A stretch of DNA of 36,958 bases from Stenotrophomonas maltophilia (GTDB taxonomy: Bacteria; Pseudomonadota; Gammaproteobacteria; Xanthomonadales; Xanthomonadaceae): positions 1-36,958 of the forward strand of contig NZ_NIVS01000046.1 in NCBI RefSeq assembly GCF_002205165.1, in the 5' to 3' direction. Of this stretch, positions 1-9,009 are shown piece after piece. Under the pieces are notes generated by a model. That model ran no database searches. It worked only from the letters and a program-made list of their open reading frames with translations, and had not been told where the DNA came from. Made by a program: the position numbers and the translations under genes. The number at the start of each line of letters is the position of its first letter. The first letter of the stretch is position 1.

Positions 1-1
1 C

Positions 2-436
2 ACCCACCACGCGGCACCCGCCCTGCACTGGACCGACCTGGACGGCGCCCCTGCCACGCTGGCGCAATGGCGCGGCCGTCCGGTGCTGCTGAACTACTGG
101 GCCAGCTGGTGCGGTCCGTGCCTGAAGGAACTTCCGGACCTGCAGCGCTTCTCGCACGCGCAGGCCCCGTTGCCGAATGGCGTGCATGTCGTCGGCGTCG
201 CACTGGATGACGTCGCGGCCGCCAGGGCCCTGCGCGACCAGCTGCAGCTCACCTACCCGCAACTGGTGGAGAGCGACGGCCCACCCGGCACCGCCGCCGC
301 CTTCGGCAACCGCATCGGCACGCTGCCGTTCTCGGTGCTGATCGATCCGCACGGCAATGTCCTGCAGGTCCACAACGGGCCCTTGCATCCGGCCGATCTC
401 GCCCGCTGGGCCGCTGCCGCGGGCGTCGCGCCGTGA
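2..436 (+). CDS. TlpA-like thioredoxin-fold protein, 5' end outside window
   Basis: The reading frame is open from the first bases of the window and stops at 434-436, so the N-terminus (probably a signal peptide or membrane anchor) is missing. The visible 144 residues carry the thioredoxin active site WCGPC (cysteine codons at 110-112 and 119-121), preceded by the strand PVLLNYWAS. They also carry the cis-proline region GTLPFSVLID near the C-terminus, followed by a short hairpin, which is the order of a TlpA/ResA/DsbE-type periplasmic disulfide reductase. Such proteins reduce apo-cytochrome or other exported cysteines. It lies 174 bp upstream of a TonB receptor on the same strand. Whether they are co-transcribed cannot be told. 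Family assignment is secure, exact role is not. Confidence 0.9.
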   Translation, partial: THHAAPALHWTDLDGAPATLAQWRGRPVLLNYWASWCGPCLKELPDLQRFSHAQAPLPNGVHVVGVALDDVAAARALRDQLQLTYPQLVESDGPPGTAAAFGNRIGTLPFSVLIDPHGNVLQVHNGPLHPADLARWAAAAGVAP

Positions 437-610
437 TCCGCACCGCCCGTATTGCGGCCACCGCCGCTGCCGCTGCAACGCGTTGTTGTCCGGGTCCGCT
501 GCGCCAACGTACCGGCTGACCCGTCCGTCCCGGCACCGCCTGCCTGCCCGCACGCCTGCCCGCCGCATGCCCTGCCGCATCGTGGCCCACCTACTCTCTG
601 GGGATCCTCC

Positions 611-3169
611 ATGCTGTCCACGCACCATCGCCTGCCGTTGGTTGTCGCCGTTCTGTCCGCACTCTCCCTGCCCGTCGCCGCGCACGGCGCACCCGAGGTG
701 GAGGTCGCGACCAGCACGAGTACCGCCACACTGGATACCGTCACCGTGACCGGAACGCGCGCCCAGGGCCGCACCGTGCGCGAAAGCGCGGCGCCGATCG
801 ATGTGCTGTCGGCCGAAGACATCCGCGCGGCCAACGCGACCAGCCTGCTGGATGCGCTCAACACCACCGTGCCGAGCTTCAACCTGCCGCTGGAAACCGG
901 CGATCTCAACAGCATGGTGCGCGCCGGACAGCTGCGCGGCCTGAATTCCAGCCACGTGCTCGTACTGGTGGACGGCAAGCGCCGGCACGCCACCGCACTG
1001 CTGGGCGCCGGTGGCTTCGGAGGCGCCGCACCCGCCGATCTGGCCCTCATCCCTACCGGGGCGATCGAGCGCATCGAAGTGCTGCGCGACGGTGCATCGG
1101 CGATCTACGGTTCGGACGCCATCGCCGGTGTGATCAACATCGTCACCAACACGTCTGCCCGCGGCGGCAACGTCTCCTACCGCGACGGCACCTATTTCGC
1201 GGGCGATGGCCGCTCGCGCGTGGTGCAGGCCGATGCCGGGTTCGGCATCGGCGACGGCGGCCATCTGCACCTGGCCGCGCAGCTGGATGACCAGCAAGCC
1301 ACCAACTACACCAGCCCCGCACGGGATACCTTCCTGTACTACTTTCCGCGCAACGCTGCGGGCAATCCGATCCGCCCCGGTGGCAACCAGGCCAGCAACC
1401 CGACACTGCCCCCGGGTGCCACACCCGATCCGCGCGAGGCCACGCGCGACAACAATGCCTGGCGCAACCGGGGCATCCGCGCGTTCCGCACGAAGACCGC
1501 CACGGCCAATGCCAGCATTCCACTGGCGGCCACGGTAGAGGCCTACGGGCTGTTGACCCTGGCACAGCGCGACGCCTGGGCACCACAGAACTTCCGCCAG
1601 CCGCTGCGCAATGAAGTGGTTCGGGCCATCGATCCGGATGGCTTCGCCCCGACCGAGCACATCGACGAGAACGACGGCGCGCTCACGCTGGGGGTACGCG
1701 GCCAGGCCGGCGAGTGGGATTGGGACCTGAGCAGCGGCTACGGGCGCGATGCGATGGACATCAACCTGCACAACAGCATCAACCCCACCTACGGCCTGGA
1801 CAGCCAGACCGATTTCTATATCGGCGACCTGCGCTACAGCGCCTGGACCCACAACCTGGATGTGCGCCGCCAGCTGCAGACGGCGTGGCTGGCCGCGCCA
1901 CTGGAACTCAGTGCAGGCGCGGAGTACCGCGATGAGCGCTATCGGATCGGCGCGGGCGATGTGCAGTCCTACACCCATGGCGGGCAGCGCGTGCTGGACG
2001 GCCCCTACGCGGGCACGGTGCTGGGCATCGGCCTGGGCGGCTCGCAGGCGCTGCCCGGCTACCGGCCGGAAGACGCGGTGGATGTCAGCCGCAACAGCGG
2101 CGCGGTGTACGTCGGCGTCGCGGCCGACCTGGGCTCGCGCTGGCGGGTGGACCTGGCGGGCCGGCATGAGCGTTACTCGGATTTCGGCAGCGAGACCACC
2201 GGCCGCCTGTCCACCCGCTTTGCGCTGCATCCCCGGCTCGCCCTGCGCGGCACGATCAGCAACGGCTTCCAGGCACCTTCGCTGGCTGCGCAGGCGTACC
2301 GCAACACCTCCAATGGCAATTTCTACACCGACCACATCCTGCAGGCCGGCTCGCCGCAGGCCATCGCGCTGGGCGCGCAGCCGTTGCGCCCGGAAACCTC
2401 GCGCAGCCTCAGCCTGGGCGTCGTGGCCGAGCCTTGGCAGGGCGCGTCGCTGACCGTGGATGCCTACCGCATCGATGTGGATGATCGCATCGCACTGTCC
2501 ACCACCTTCCGCGAGGGGCTGTATCCCGGCTCCGGTGCGCTGGTCACCGCGGTGGGCCTCGGCGCGCAGGATGGGGTGCGCTACTTCATCAATGCCGCCG
2601 ATACGCGCACCGAAGGTGTGGAGGCCACGCTCGAAGGCCGCGTCGATCTGGGCCGCGGCGGCGCCCTGCGCTGGACCCTGGCCAGCAGCCACACCCGCGC
2701 GGAGATCACCGGGCTGGCCCCCACACCCGCGGTGCTGGCCGCCTTCAATGTGCCGGTGTTCAGCACCGGATCGCAGAACGAGCTGCTGTACAAGGCGCCG
2801 AAGTCCCGGCAGGTGCTGGGCCTTGACTGGAGCCTGGGCCGCTATCGCGTCGGGCTGCGCCAGAGCCGCTACGGCAACATCCAACGCTATGGATCGCCGA
2901 CCACGGTGGCCAGCAGTGGGCCCTATGCGGGCCAGGCCGAGATCGCCTACGACATCGGCGGCCTCTGGATCACCGATCTGCAACTGGGCGCCACCCTGCC
3001 CGGCGGCTGGGACGTGGCACTGAACGCCAACAACGTGTTCGACCGCAAGGTCACGAAACTGCCCGAGCCGCTGCTGGCGGCCAACGAGTACTACCGCTAC
3101 GCCAATGGGGGTCCGATCGATGGCTCCGGTGGGCTCTGGTCAGCCACCCTCCGTTACCGCTGGGATTGA
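611..3169 (+). CDS. TonB-dependent outer-membrane receptor
   Basis: An 852-residue protein from the ATG at 611. The frame is open further upstream to 452, but that stretch reads as low-complexity proline/arginine sequence. The ATG at 611 begins a clean signal peptide (about residues 1-27, ending VAAHGA) and has GGGGATCC just ahead. A TonB-box-like segment LDTVTVTG follows. Then comes the plug domain, with the typical VLVLVDGKRR and IERIEVLRDGASAIYGSDAI-type signatures, and then a 22-stranded barrel with NGFQAPSLAAQAYRN and FINAADTRTEGVEATLEG. The C-terminus is RYRWD; the last aromatic residue is penultimate, whereas most of the family ends in F or W. It should take up a siderophore, vitamin or oligomer across the outer membrane using TonB energy. 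The substrate cannot be read from the sequence. Confidence 0.93.
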   Translation: MLSTHHRLPLVVAVLSALSLPVAAHGAPEVEVATSTSTATLDTVTVTGTRAQGRTVRESAAPIDVLSAEDIRAANATSLLDALNTTVPSFNLPLETGDLNSMVRAGQLRGLNSSHVLVLVDGKRRHATALLGAGGFGGAAPADLALIPTGAIERIEVLRDGASAIYGSDAIAGVINIVTNTSARGGNVSYRDGTYFAGDGRSRVVQADAGFGIGDGGHLHLAAQLDDQQATNYTSPARDTFLYYFPRNAAGNPIRPGGNQASNPTLPPGATPDPREATRDNNAWRNRGIRAFRTKTATANASIPLAATVEAYGLLTLAQRDAWAPQNFRQPLRNEVVRAIDPDGFAPTEHIDENDGALTLGVRGQAGEWDWDLSSGYGRDAMDINLHNSINPTYGLDSQTDFYIGDLRYSAWTHNLDVRRQLQTAWLAAPLELSAGAEYRDERYRIGAGDVQSYTHGGQRVLDGPYAGTVLGIGLGGSQALPGYRPEDAVDVSRNSGAVYVGVAADLGSRWRVDLAGRHERYSDFGSETTGRLSTRFALHPRLALRGTISNGFQAPSLAAQAYRNTSNGNFYTDHILQAGSPQAIALGAQPLRPETSRSLSLGVVAEPWQGASLTVDAYRIDVDDRIALSTTFREGLYPGSGALVTAVGLGAQDGVRYFINAADTRTEGVEATLEGRVDLGRGGALRWTLASSHTRAEITGLAPTPAVLAAFNVPVFSTGSQNELLYKAPKSRQVLGLDWSLGRYRVGLRQSRYGNIQRYGSPTTVASSGPYAGQAEIAYDIGGLWITDLQLGATLPGGWDVALNANNVFDRKVTKLPEPLLAANEYYRYANGGPIDGSGGLWSATLRYRWD

Positions 3170-3345
3170 TCCGCGCGCAGCGCAAGGAACACCGTCGCAT
3201 CCTCACAGATCCGGGCGCCCGCCTATGCAAAAATAAGGGAACTGTGGCACACCGCGTCGCAGGTGACGGTGTGTGCTCCTGACAACCAGGCGCAGCCGTG
3301 CCATTCGTGCGGTGGCCAGTACTGGTAAAGATCAGGAGTCAATGA

Positions 3346-5583
3346 ATGTCCTCGAGGAATTCCGGCGCAAGCGCCTTGGATCTGTCCAGCTGCGCGCGTG
3401 AGCCGATCCGTACCCCCGGCGCCATCCAGCCGTACGGATTGATCCTGATCCTCGATCACACGACATTGACGGTCAACGCCCACGCGGTGGCCGAGCCGGG
3501 CCTGCTGGAGGCGCTTGGCGATCCGCTGGGCCAGCCGCTGGATCAGGTCCTGGCCAGCACTCTGGCGCCATGCAGGCCGGTACTGGAGGCATTGGAGGAT
3601 GGTGCCTCGCATTTCCTGGGCGCGCACCCGGTCGGCACGGCGGGCAACCACCACACCGTGGCCCACCGGATCGGTGATGACGTCATCATCGAGCTGGAGG
3701 CCCCGGTGGCGGGCGAACCGGGCTCACTGGAGGACCTGTATCCGTCGATCCGCCGCTTCATGGCCGCGATCGAGCGTGCGCCGACCACCCAGGCGCTGTG
3801 TGAGATCGCCGCGGCGCATATCCGCGAGCTGACCGGCTTCGACCGCACGATGATCTACCAGTTCGACAAGGACTGGAACGGCGCAGTGGTGGCCGAGGAC
3901 CGCAATGACGTGCTGCCCTCCTACCTGGACCTGCGCTTCCCGGAATCGGATATCCCCGCCCAGGCGCGTGAACTGTACCGGCAGAACCGGGTCCGCCTGA
4001 TCGCCGACAGCCAGTACACCCCGGTGCCGCTGGTGCGGGTGCCGGCCATCGCCGACGCGCCGCCGACCGACCTCGGCCCGGCCATGCTGCGCAGCGTCTC
4101 CCCGGTGCACCTGCAGTACATGCGCAACATGGGTACGGGCGCCTCGATGTCGGTCTCGGTGCTATCCGAGGGCGAGCTGTGGGGCTTGATTTCCTGCCAC
4201 AACCAGGTCGCCCGCCGGGTGCCCTACCACGTACGTACAGCCTGCGAGTTCATCGGCCAGATCCTGTCGCTGCAGATCGCGGTGAAACAGCGCGCGGTAC
4301 TGGTCGAAGAGCGCATCGCACGCCGCGCGATCCAGGTCCGGCTGCTGGGGCGGATGGCCGGTGACACCGACTTCATGGCCGCACTCGGCCGCGACCAACA
4401 GAGTCTGCTCGCGCTCACCCATTCCACCGGCGCGGCGATCGTGCACCGTGGCGAGTGCATCCTGCATGGCCAGTGCCCCGGCCAGCGCCACGTGATGCAG
4501 CTGGTGCAATGGCTGACCGCGCAGCAGATCGAGGGCGACATCTTCTGCACCGACACGCTGCCGCTCGACTGGAAGGAGGCCGCAGCCTTCGCCGGCGTGG
4601 CCAGCGGCGTGCTGGCCATCTCCATTTCGCAGATCCACGACAGCTTCGTGATCTGGTTCCGGCCCGAAGTCGTCCGCACCGTGCGCTGGGGCGGCGACCC
4701 GCGCAAGGAAGAGACCGGACAGCCCCTGTCGCCGCGCACCTCGTTCGAGGGCTGGAAGCAGACCGTGCGCCAGCAGTCGCTGCCCTGGAACGACGTGGAC
4801 CGCGATGCTGCGCTGGAACTGCGCACCGCCATCGTGGATATCGTGCTGCGCAAGGCCGAAGAGATGGCGGCATTGAACGAGCAGCTGTTGCGCAGCAACA
4901 AGGAACTCGAAGCGTTCTCCTACTCGGTGAGCCATGACCTGCGCGCTCCGTTCCGGCACATCGTGGGTTATTCGGAACTGCTGTGGTCCTCGGCCGGCGA
5001 AAGATTGAACGATTCAGAAAAGAGATTCCTCGAGACCATCGTGGAGTCGGCAAAATCGGCAGGGACGCTGGTCGATGACCTGCTCAGCTTTTCGCAGATG
5101 GGCCGCTCGACGATGGGCCAGATCGCGATGGACATGACCGCTCTGGTGGATGACGTGCGCCACAAGCTCGACATGGAATACACCGGCCGCGCCATCGACT
5201 GGCAGATCGCGACGCTGCCCAAGGTGCTGGCCGACCCCGGCATGCTGCGGCTGGTGTGGCAGAACCTGCTGTCCAACGCCATCAAATTCACCCGTGACAC
5301 CCCGGAACCACGCATCGAGGTGGGTCACGAACGCCATGACACGGAGGACATCTTCTTCGTGAAAGACAACGGCTGCGGTTTCGACATGCGCTATGTGGAC
5401 AAACTGTTCGGTGTGTTCCAGCGGCTGCATCACGTCGATGAGTACGAAGGCACCGGCATCGGCCTGGCCAACGTGCACCGCATCATCACCCGCCATGGCG
5501 GCCGGACCTGGGCCAACGGCCAGGTCGGCGCCGGCGCCACCTTCTATTTCACCATCCCCTTTGTTACTGGAGACCACCTATGA
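3346..5583 (+). CDS. bphP: bacteriophytochrome sensor histidine kinase
   Basis: A 745-residue red/far-red photoreceptor kinase. The N-terminus has Cys16 in the context SSCAREPIRTPGAIQPYG, the biliverdin-attachment cysteine and PAS start of bacteriophytochromes. A GAF domain follows with FRFPESDIPAQARELY and SPVHLQYMRNMG (chromophore-pocket Asp and His). The PHY domain has its tongue VRWGGDPRKE...PRTSFEGW, and a HisKA domain has the phospho-acceptor His530 in SVSHDLRAPF. The HATPase domain has the N box LLSNAIKFT, DNGCGFD and EGTGIGLANV. AGGAGTC at 3334-3340 is the ribosome site. It overlaps the next gene by ATGA, so sensor and regulator are translationally coupled. No heme oxygenase (bphO), which supplies biliverdin, is in the window. 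Unlike the PAS9-output phytochrome known from Xanthomonas campestris, this one has a full kinase module. Confidence 0.96.
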   Translation: MSSRNSGASALDLSSCAREPIRTPGAIQPYGLILILDHTTLTVNAHAVAEPGLLEALGDPLGQPLDQVLASTLAPCRPVLEALEDGASHFLGAHPVGTAGNHHTVAHRIGDDVIIELEAPVAGEPGSLEDLYPSIRRFMAAIERAPTTQALCEIAAAHIRELTGFDRTMIYQFDKDWNGAVVAEDRNDVLPSYLDLRFPESDIPAQARELYRQNRVRLIADSQYTPVPLVRVPAIADAPPTDLGPAMLRSVSPVHLQYMRNMGTGASMSVSVLSEGELWGLISCHNQVARRVPYHVRTACEFIGQILSLQIAVKQRAVLVEERIARRAIQVRLLGRMAGDTDFMAALGRDQQSLLALTHSTGAAIVHRGECILHGQCPGQRHVMQLVQWLTAQQIEGDIFCTDTLPLDWKEAAAFAGVASGVLAISISQIHDSFVIWFRPEVVRTVRWGGDPRKEETGQPLSPRTSFEGWKQTVRQQSLPWNDVDRDAALELRTAIVDIVLRKAEEMAALNEQLLRSNKELEAFSYSVSHDLRAPFRHIVGYSELLWSSAGERLNDSEKRFLETIVESAKSAGTLVDDLLSFSQMGRSTMGQIAMDMTALVDDVRHKLDMEYTGRAIDWQIATLPKVLADPGMLRLVWQNLLSNAIKFTRDTPEPRIEVGHERHDTEDIFFVKDNGCGFDMRYVDKLFGVFQRLHHVDEYEGTGIGLANVHRIITRHGGRTWANGQVGAGATFYFTIPFVTGDHL

Positions 5584-6053
5584 GAGATCTGCGACCGATC
5601 CTGCTCGTAGAAGACAACCCGAAAGACGCTGAATTGACCATGGCCGCGCTCGCCCGCTGCCAGTTGCTCAATGACGTGACCCATGTGCGCGACGGCGTGG
5701 AAGCGCTGGAGTATCTCCGCTGCCAGGGGCGTTATGAAGGTGCCATGCATGGCGGCCCGGTGGTCGTGCTGCTGGACCTGAAACTGCCCAAGCTCAACGG
5801 CCTGGAAGTGCTCAAGGAAATCCGTACCGACCGTGCACTCAGCAGCACCCCGGTGGTGATGCTGACCTCCTCGCGCGAGGAGCAGGACCTGATCCGCAGC
5901 TACGAGCTGGGCGTCAACGCGTTCGTGGTCAAGCCGGTGGACTTCAAGGAATTCCTTGAAGCGATCCAGGGCCTGGGCATGTTCTGGGGCATCACCAACC
6001 AGCCGCCACCGCACGGCACCCTGTTCGGCGGGAAGAGTAGACACGATGGCTGA
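5580..6053 (+). CDS. single-domain response regulator, Rcp1-like, partner of the phytochrome
   Basis: A 157-residue receiver-only protein. It has the acidic pair E11/D12 in LLVEDNPKDAELT, the phospho-acceptor Asp66 in LLDLKLPKLNG, the Thr of VVMLTSS and the Lys of FVVKPVDF. The ending FWGITNQPPP is typical of the Rcp1/CheY-like regulators that sit beside phytochromes. The start overlaps the phytochrome stop codon by 4 bp and its own end overlaps the following hybrid kinase by 8 bp, so three genes form a tight operon. Having no output domain, it must act by protein contact or as a phosphate shuttle. High confidence in family and in partnership with the upstream kinase; the downstream target is unknown. 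Confidence 0.95.
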   Translation: MRDLRPILLVEDNPKDAELTMAALARCQLLNDVTHVRDGVEALEYLRCQGRYEGAMHGGPVVVLLDLKLPKLNGLEVLKEIRTDRALSSTPVVMLTSSREEQDLIRSYELGVNAFVVKPVDFKEFLEAIQGLGMFWGITNQPPPHGTLFGGKSRHDG

Positions 6054-8469
6054 GGCTGCCACAGGAAGGACCATCAGGATCCTGATGGTCGAAGACAGTG
6101 CACTTGATGCAGAACTGATCACCGCGCAACTGCAACGCGCCGGCGTGCCGTTCACGGCCGAGCGCACCTGGTCACACCAGGGCATGCTCGATGCCCTGAC
6201 CGCCAACGCGTTCGATGTGATCCTGGCCGACCACGTGCTGCCGGGCTTCGATGGCGACGCCGCGCTCGCCCTGGCCAGCGAGATCGCCCCCGAGATTCCC
6301 TTCATCTTCGTCTCCGGCACGCTCACCGAAGAACTCGCAGTGCAGGCGCTCAAGCGCGGTGCGCGCGATTACGTGGTCAAGTCACGCCTGCAGCGCCTGC
6401 CCGATGCCGTGCTCAGGGCCATCGGCGAAGCGCAGGAGCGCCGCCGGCTGCAGCGCGTGGAGGCCGAGCTGCATGAGAGCCACCAGCGGCTGAAGCTGAT
6501 CACCGATTCGCTGCCGGCGCTGATCGCCTACTTCGGTCACGACCATCGCTACCGCTTCGCCAACAACGCCTATGTCGAGTGGCACGGCCGTACGCCGGAA
6601 AGCCTGATCGGCCGGCACACCCGCGAGGTGATCGGCGAGGACACCTTCAACAGCATTCAGCAGCACCTGGACCGGGTCCTGCTCGGTGAGAAGGTGAGCT
6701 TCGACCTGCTCTCGCTGCGCAGCGATGGCACGCCCCGCCACGCGCAGGTGGACTGCGTGCCCGAGCTGGCGCCGGACGGCGCGGTACTCGGCTATTACGC
6801 GATGGCGCGCGACATCAGCGAGCTCAAGCACGCGCAGGCGCTGCTCAGGGCCAACAACGAATCCCTGGAACGCCAGGTCGACGAGCGCACCTCGGCGCTG
6901 CACCGCAGTGAAAGCCGGCTGCAGGCGCTGTTCGAATCCAGTTTCCAGCACCAGAACCTGCTGACCCTGGATGGTCACATCATCGACACCAATTCGGCGT
7001 CGCTGGCGGCCATCCTCGCCAACAAGGAAGACGTCCGCGGCAGCCTCTACTGCGAGTCTGCCTGGTTCGCCGATACCCCCGGGGTACCTGGCGTGGTCTG
7101 CACGGCCATTCTCGAGGCGGCGGCCGGCACCGCCTCTCGTCATGAGCTGGCGCTGCGCCTGCCCACCGGCAAGCGGACCTTCGATTTCTCCTTCCGCCCC
7201 CTGTTCGATCATCAGGCGCGGATCACCGCGGTCGTCTCCGAAGCGGTGGAAACCACCGCGCGCCGGCAGGCCGAAGAGGCGCTGCGGCACAGCCAGAAGA
7301 TCGAGGCCGTCGGCCAGCTGACCGGTGGTATCGCGCACGACTTCAACAACATCCTGACCGTGATCGCCGGCAACATCGAATACGCCAAGATGCTGACCGA
7401 CCGCCTGGGTGACGCTGCAGGCAATTCATCGCGCTCGCTGGACAACGCGATGAAGGGCGTGATGCGCGCGGCCAATGTCACCCAGCGCCTGCTGGCGTTC
7501 TCGCGCCGCCAGCCGCTGAAGAACATGCCGGTGGACCTGAACGAAGAAATGCGCGGCATGCAGGACATGCTCAAGCGGTCGCTCGGCGAGCTGGTGCAGA
7601 TTGACATGCTGCACAGCCCGGATATCTGGTGCGTGGAGATCGACCCGAACCAGCTGGAGGCCTCCATCCTCAACCTGGCCGTCAATGCCCGCGATGCCAT
7701 GCCCGAGGGCGGCCGCCTGACGATCGAGATCGACAATATCCACCTGGACAAGGATTACGCGGCGCAGCACCCGGATGTCCCGCCTGGGCAGTACGCCATG
7801 ATCCGCGTGCGCGACAGCGGCCAGGGCATGTCGGCCGAGGTGATGGGCCGGGTGTTCGAACCGTTCTTCACCACCAAGGAGGTCGGCCGCGGCACCGGGC
7901 TGGGCCTGTCGATGGTGTACGGCTTCGCCAAGCAGTCCGGCGGCCATGTGCTGCTGGATTCCATCGAAGGCACCGGCACCACGATCACCCTGCTATTCCC
8001 GCGTTCGGCCTCGGCCCTGCCCGGCACCCGCCAGGCCGAGGCGCAGGATGCCAACGCCTACGAGGTGGAGGAGGAGACCACGGTGCTGGTGGCCGAGGAC
8101 AATGACGATGTCCGCGCCTACACCGTGGATACCCTGCGCCAGCTGGGCTACCGCGTGCTCGAAGCGCACGACGGACCGTCCGCCCTGCGCCTGCTCGACC
8201 GGCCGGACGTGACCGTGGACCTGCTGTTCTCGGACATCGTGATGCCGGGCATGTCCGGCTGGGCCCTGGCCAAGCAGGCGATCGGCCAGAAACCCGGCCT
8301 GCGGGTGCTGTTCACCTCGGGCTATCCGCGCGATATCGACGCAAGTGGCACGGTCGGCCGGACCATCGCGCTGCTGGCCAAGCCGTTCACCCGCAGCGAC
8401 CTGGCCCGTTCCATCCGCGCTGCCCTGCAGGACGAGAGCCCCGCCCACGGCAGCGACACGGTGGAATGA
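6046..8469 (+). CDS. hybrid histidine kinase with receivers at both ends (REC-PAS-PAS-HK-REC)
   Basis: An 807-residue cytoplasmic protein from the ATG at 6046. The frame stays open to 5956, but that portion lies inside the preceding regulator gene. Order: N-terminal receiver (Asp62 in ILADHVLPGFDG, Lys in YVVKSRLQRLPD), a PAS domain (about 145-260, SLPALIAYFGHDHRYRFAN), a coiled linker and a second PAS-like segment (about 285-405). The kinase follows with His431 in GGIAHDFNNIL, N box LNLAVNARDAMPEGG and G box GRGTGLGLSMV, then a C-terminal receiver with Asp730 in LLFSDIVMPGMSG. No membrane segment is visible. An N-terminal receiver on a kinase suggests it is itself switched by phosphate from another kinase, plausibly the phytochrome through the small regulator. 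That link is inference from gene order. Confidence 0.93.
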   Translation: MAEAATGRTIRILMVEDSALDAELITAQLQRAGVPFTAERTWSHQGMLDALTANAFDVILADHVLPGFDGDAALALASEIAPEIPFIFVSGTLTEELAVQALKRGARDYVVKSRLQRLPDAVLRAIGEAQERRRLQRVEAELHESHQRLKLITDSLPALIAYFGHDHRYRFANNAYVEWHGRTPESLIGRHTREVIGEDTFNSIQQHLDRVLLGEKVSFDLLSLRSDGTPRHAQVDCVPELAPDGAVLGYYAMARDISELKHAQALLRANNESLERQVDERTSALHRSESRLQALFESSFQHQNLLTLDGHIIDTNSASLAAILANKEDVRGSLYCESAWFADTPGVPGVVCTAILEAAAGTASRHELALRLPTGKRTFDFSFRPLFDHQARITAVVSEAVETTARRQAEEALRHSQKIEAVGQLTGGIAHDFNNILTVIAGNIEYAKMLTDRLGDAAGNSSRSLDNAMKGVMRAANVTQRLLAFSRRQPLKNMPVDLNEEMRGMQDMLKRSLGELVQIDMLHSPDIWCVEIDPNQLEASILNLAVNARDAMPEGGRLTIEIDNIHLDKDYAAQHPDVPPGQYAMIRVRDSGQGMSAEVMGRVFEPFFTTKEVGRGTGLGLSMVYGFAKQSGGHVLLDSIEGTGTTITLLFPRSASALPGTRQAEAQDANAYEVEEETTVLVAEDNDDVRAYTVDTLRQLGYRVLEAHDGPSALRLLDRPDVTVDLLFSDIVMPGMSGWALAKQAIGQKPGLRVLFTSGYPRDIDASGTVGRTIALLAKPFTRSDLARSIRAALQDESPAHGSDTVE

Positions 8470-8613
8470 AGCTGCGCAGGGCGGCTGCCGGCAACGGCGT
8501 CGCCCGGGCTCATGACGCTGGGCTGGCATGCGATGCACAGCGGCCTAACACGCGCGGGCGCTAAGGTGGAGATCCGTACAGGTGGCTGCACGCCACGAGG
8601 ATCTCCGCCCGCA

Positions 8614-8994
8614 ATGACCGCTGCCAGTACCCACCCGCGATGCCGCGTGCTTCTCGTCGAAGACGACGCACCCATCCGGGAGATGACCAAGGACATCCTC
8701 AACGACGATGGCTTCGATGTCCTCGACGTTGCCGACGCCGAGGCAGCGCTGGGGTGCCTCAGGCACGACGGCCCGTTCGACCTGCTGGTCTCCGATGTCG
8801 GCCTGCCCGGAATGGACGGCCGCGACCTGGCCACGATCGCCACCACCCTGCATCCGGCCATGCCCATCCTGCTGGTCACCGGCTATGCCGGCGCCGCCGG
8901 GGCGCGACCGGACTTCCTCGGCGAAGACATCAAACTGTTGCGCAAGCCCTTCACGCTCAAGCAGCTGGTGAGTTCGGTCAGGTCCCTGCTCTGA
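8614..8994 (+). CDS. single-domain response regulator (CheY-like)
   Basis: A 126-residue receiver-only protein. The ATG at 8614 was preferred over an in-frame upstream ATG at 8512 because ACGAGGA lies at 8595-8601 and the receiver fold starts ten residues later. Key residues are LLVEDDAP (acidic pair), Asp61 in LLVSDVGLPGMDG, LLVTGYAG and the conserved Lys in LLRKPFTLKQL. The ending resembles receivers of FixL-type hybrid kinases rather than the Rcp1 type, and is close to the C-terminal receiver of the convergent kinase. It begins 144 bp after the hybrid kinase, so it may have its own promoter. No output domain is present. Confidence 0.9.
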   Translation: MTAASTHPRCRVLLVEDDAPIREMTKDILNDDGFDVLDVADAEAALGCLRHDGPFDLLVSDVGLPGMDGRDLATIATTLHPAMPILLVTGYAGAAGARPDFLGEDIKLLRKPFTLKQLVSSVRSLL

Positions 8995-9009
8995 GCCCGG
9001 TCATCACCG

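Noticed and set aside
452..610. N-terminal extension of the TonB receptor
   Set aside because: The stretch is Pro/Arg/Cys-rich with no family similarity and would bury the signal peptide; the ATG at 611 is the sensible start.
4162..4959. A 265-codon leftward frame inside the phytochrome gene
   Set aside because: It is a shadow of bphP, whose domains are unambiguous in the sense frame.
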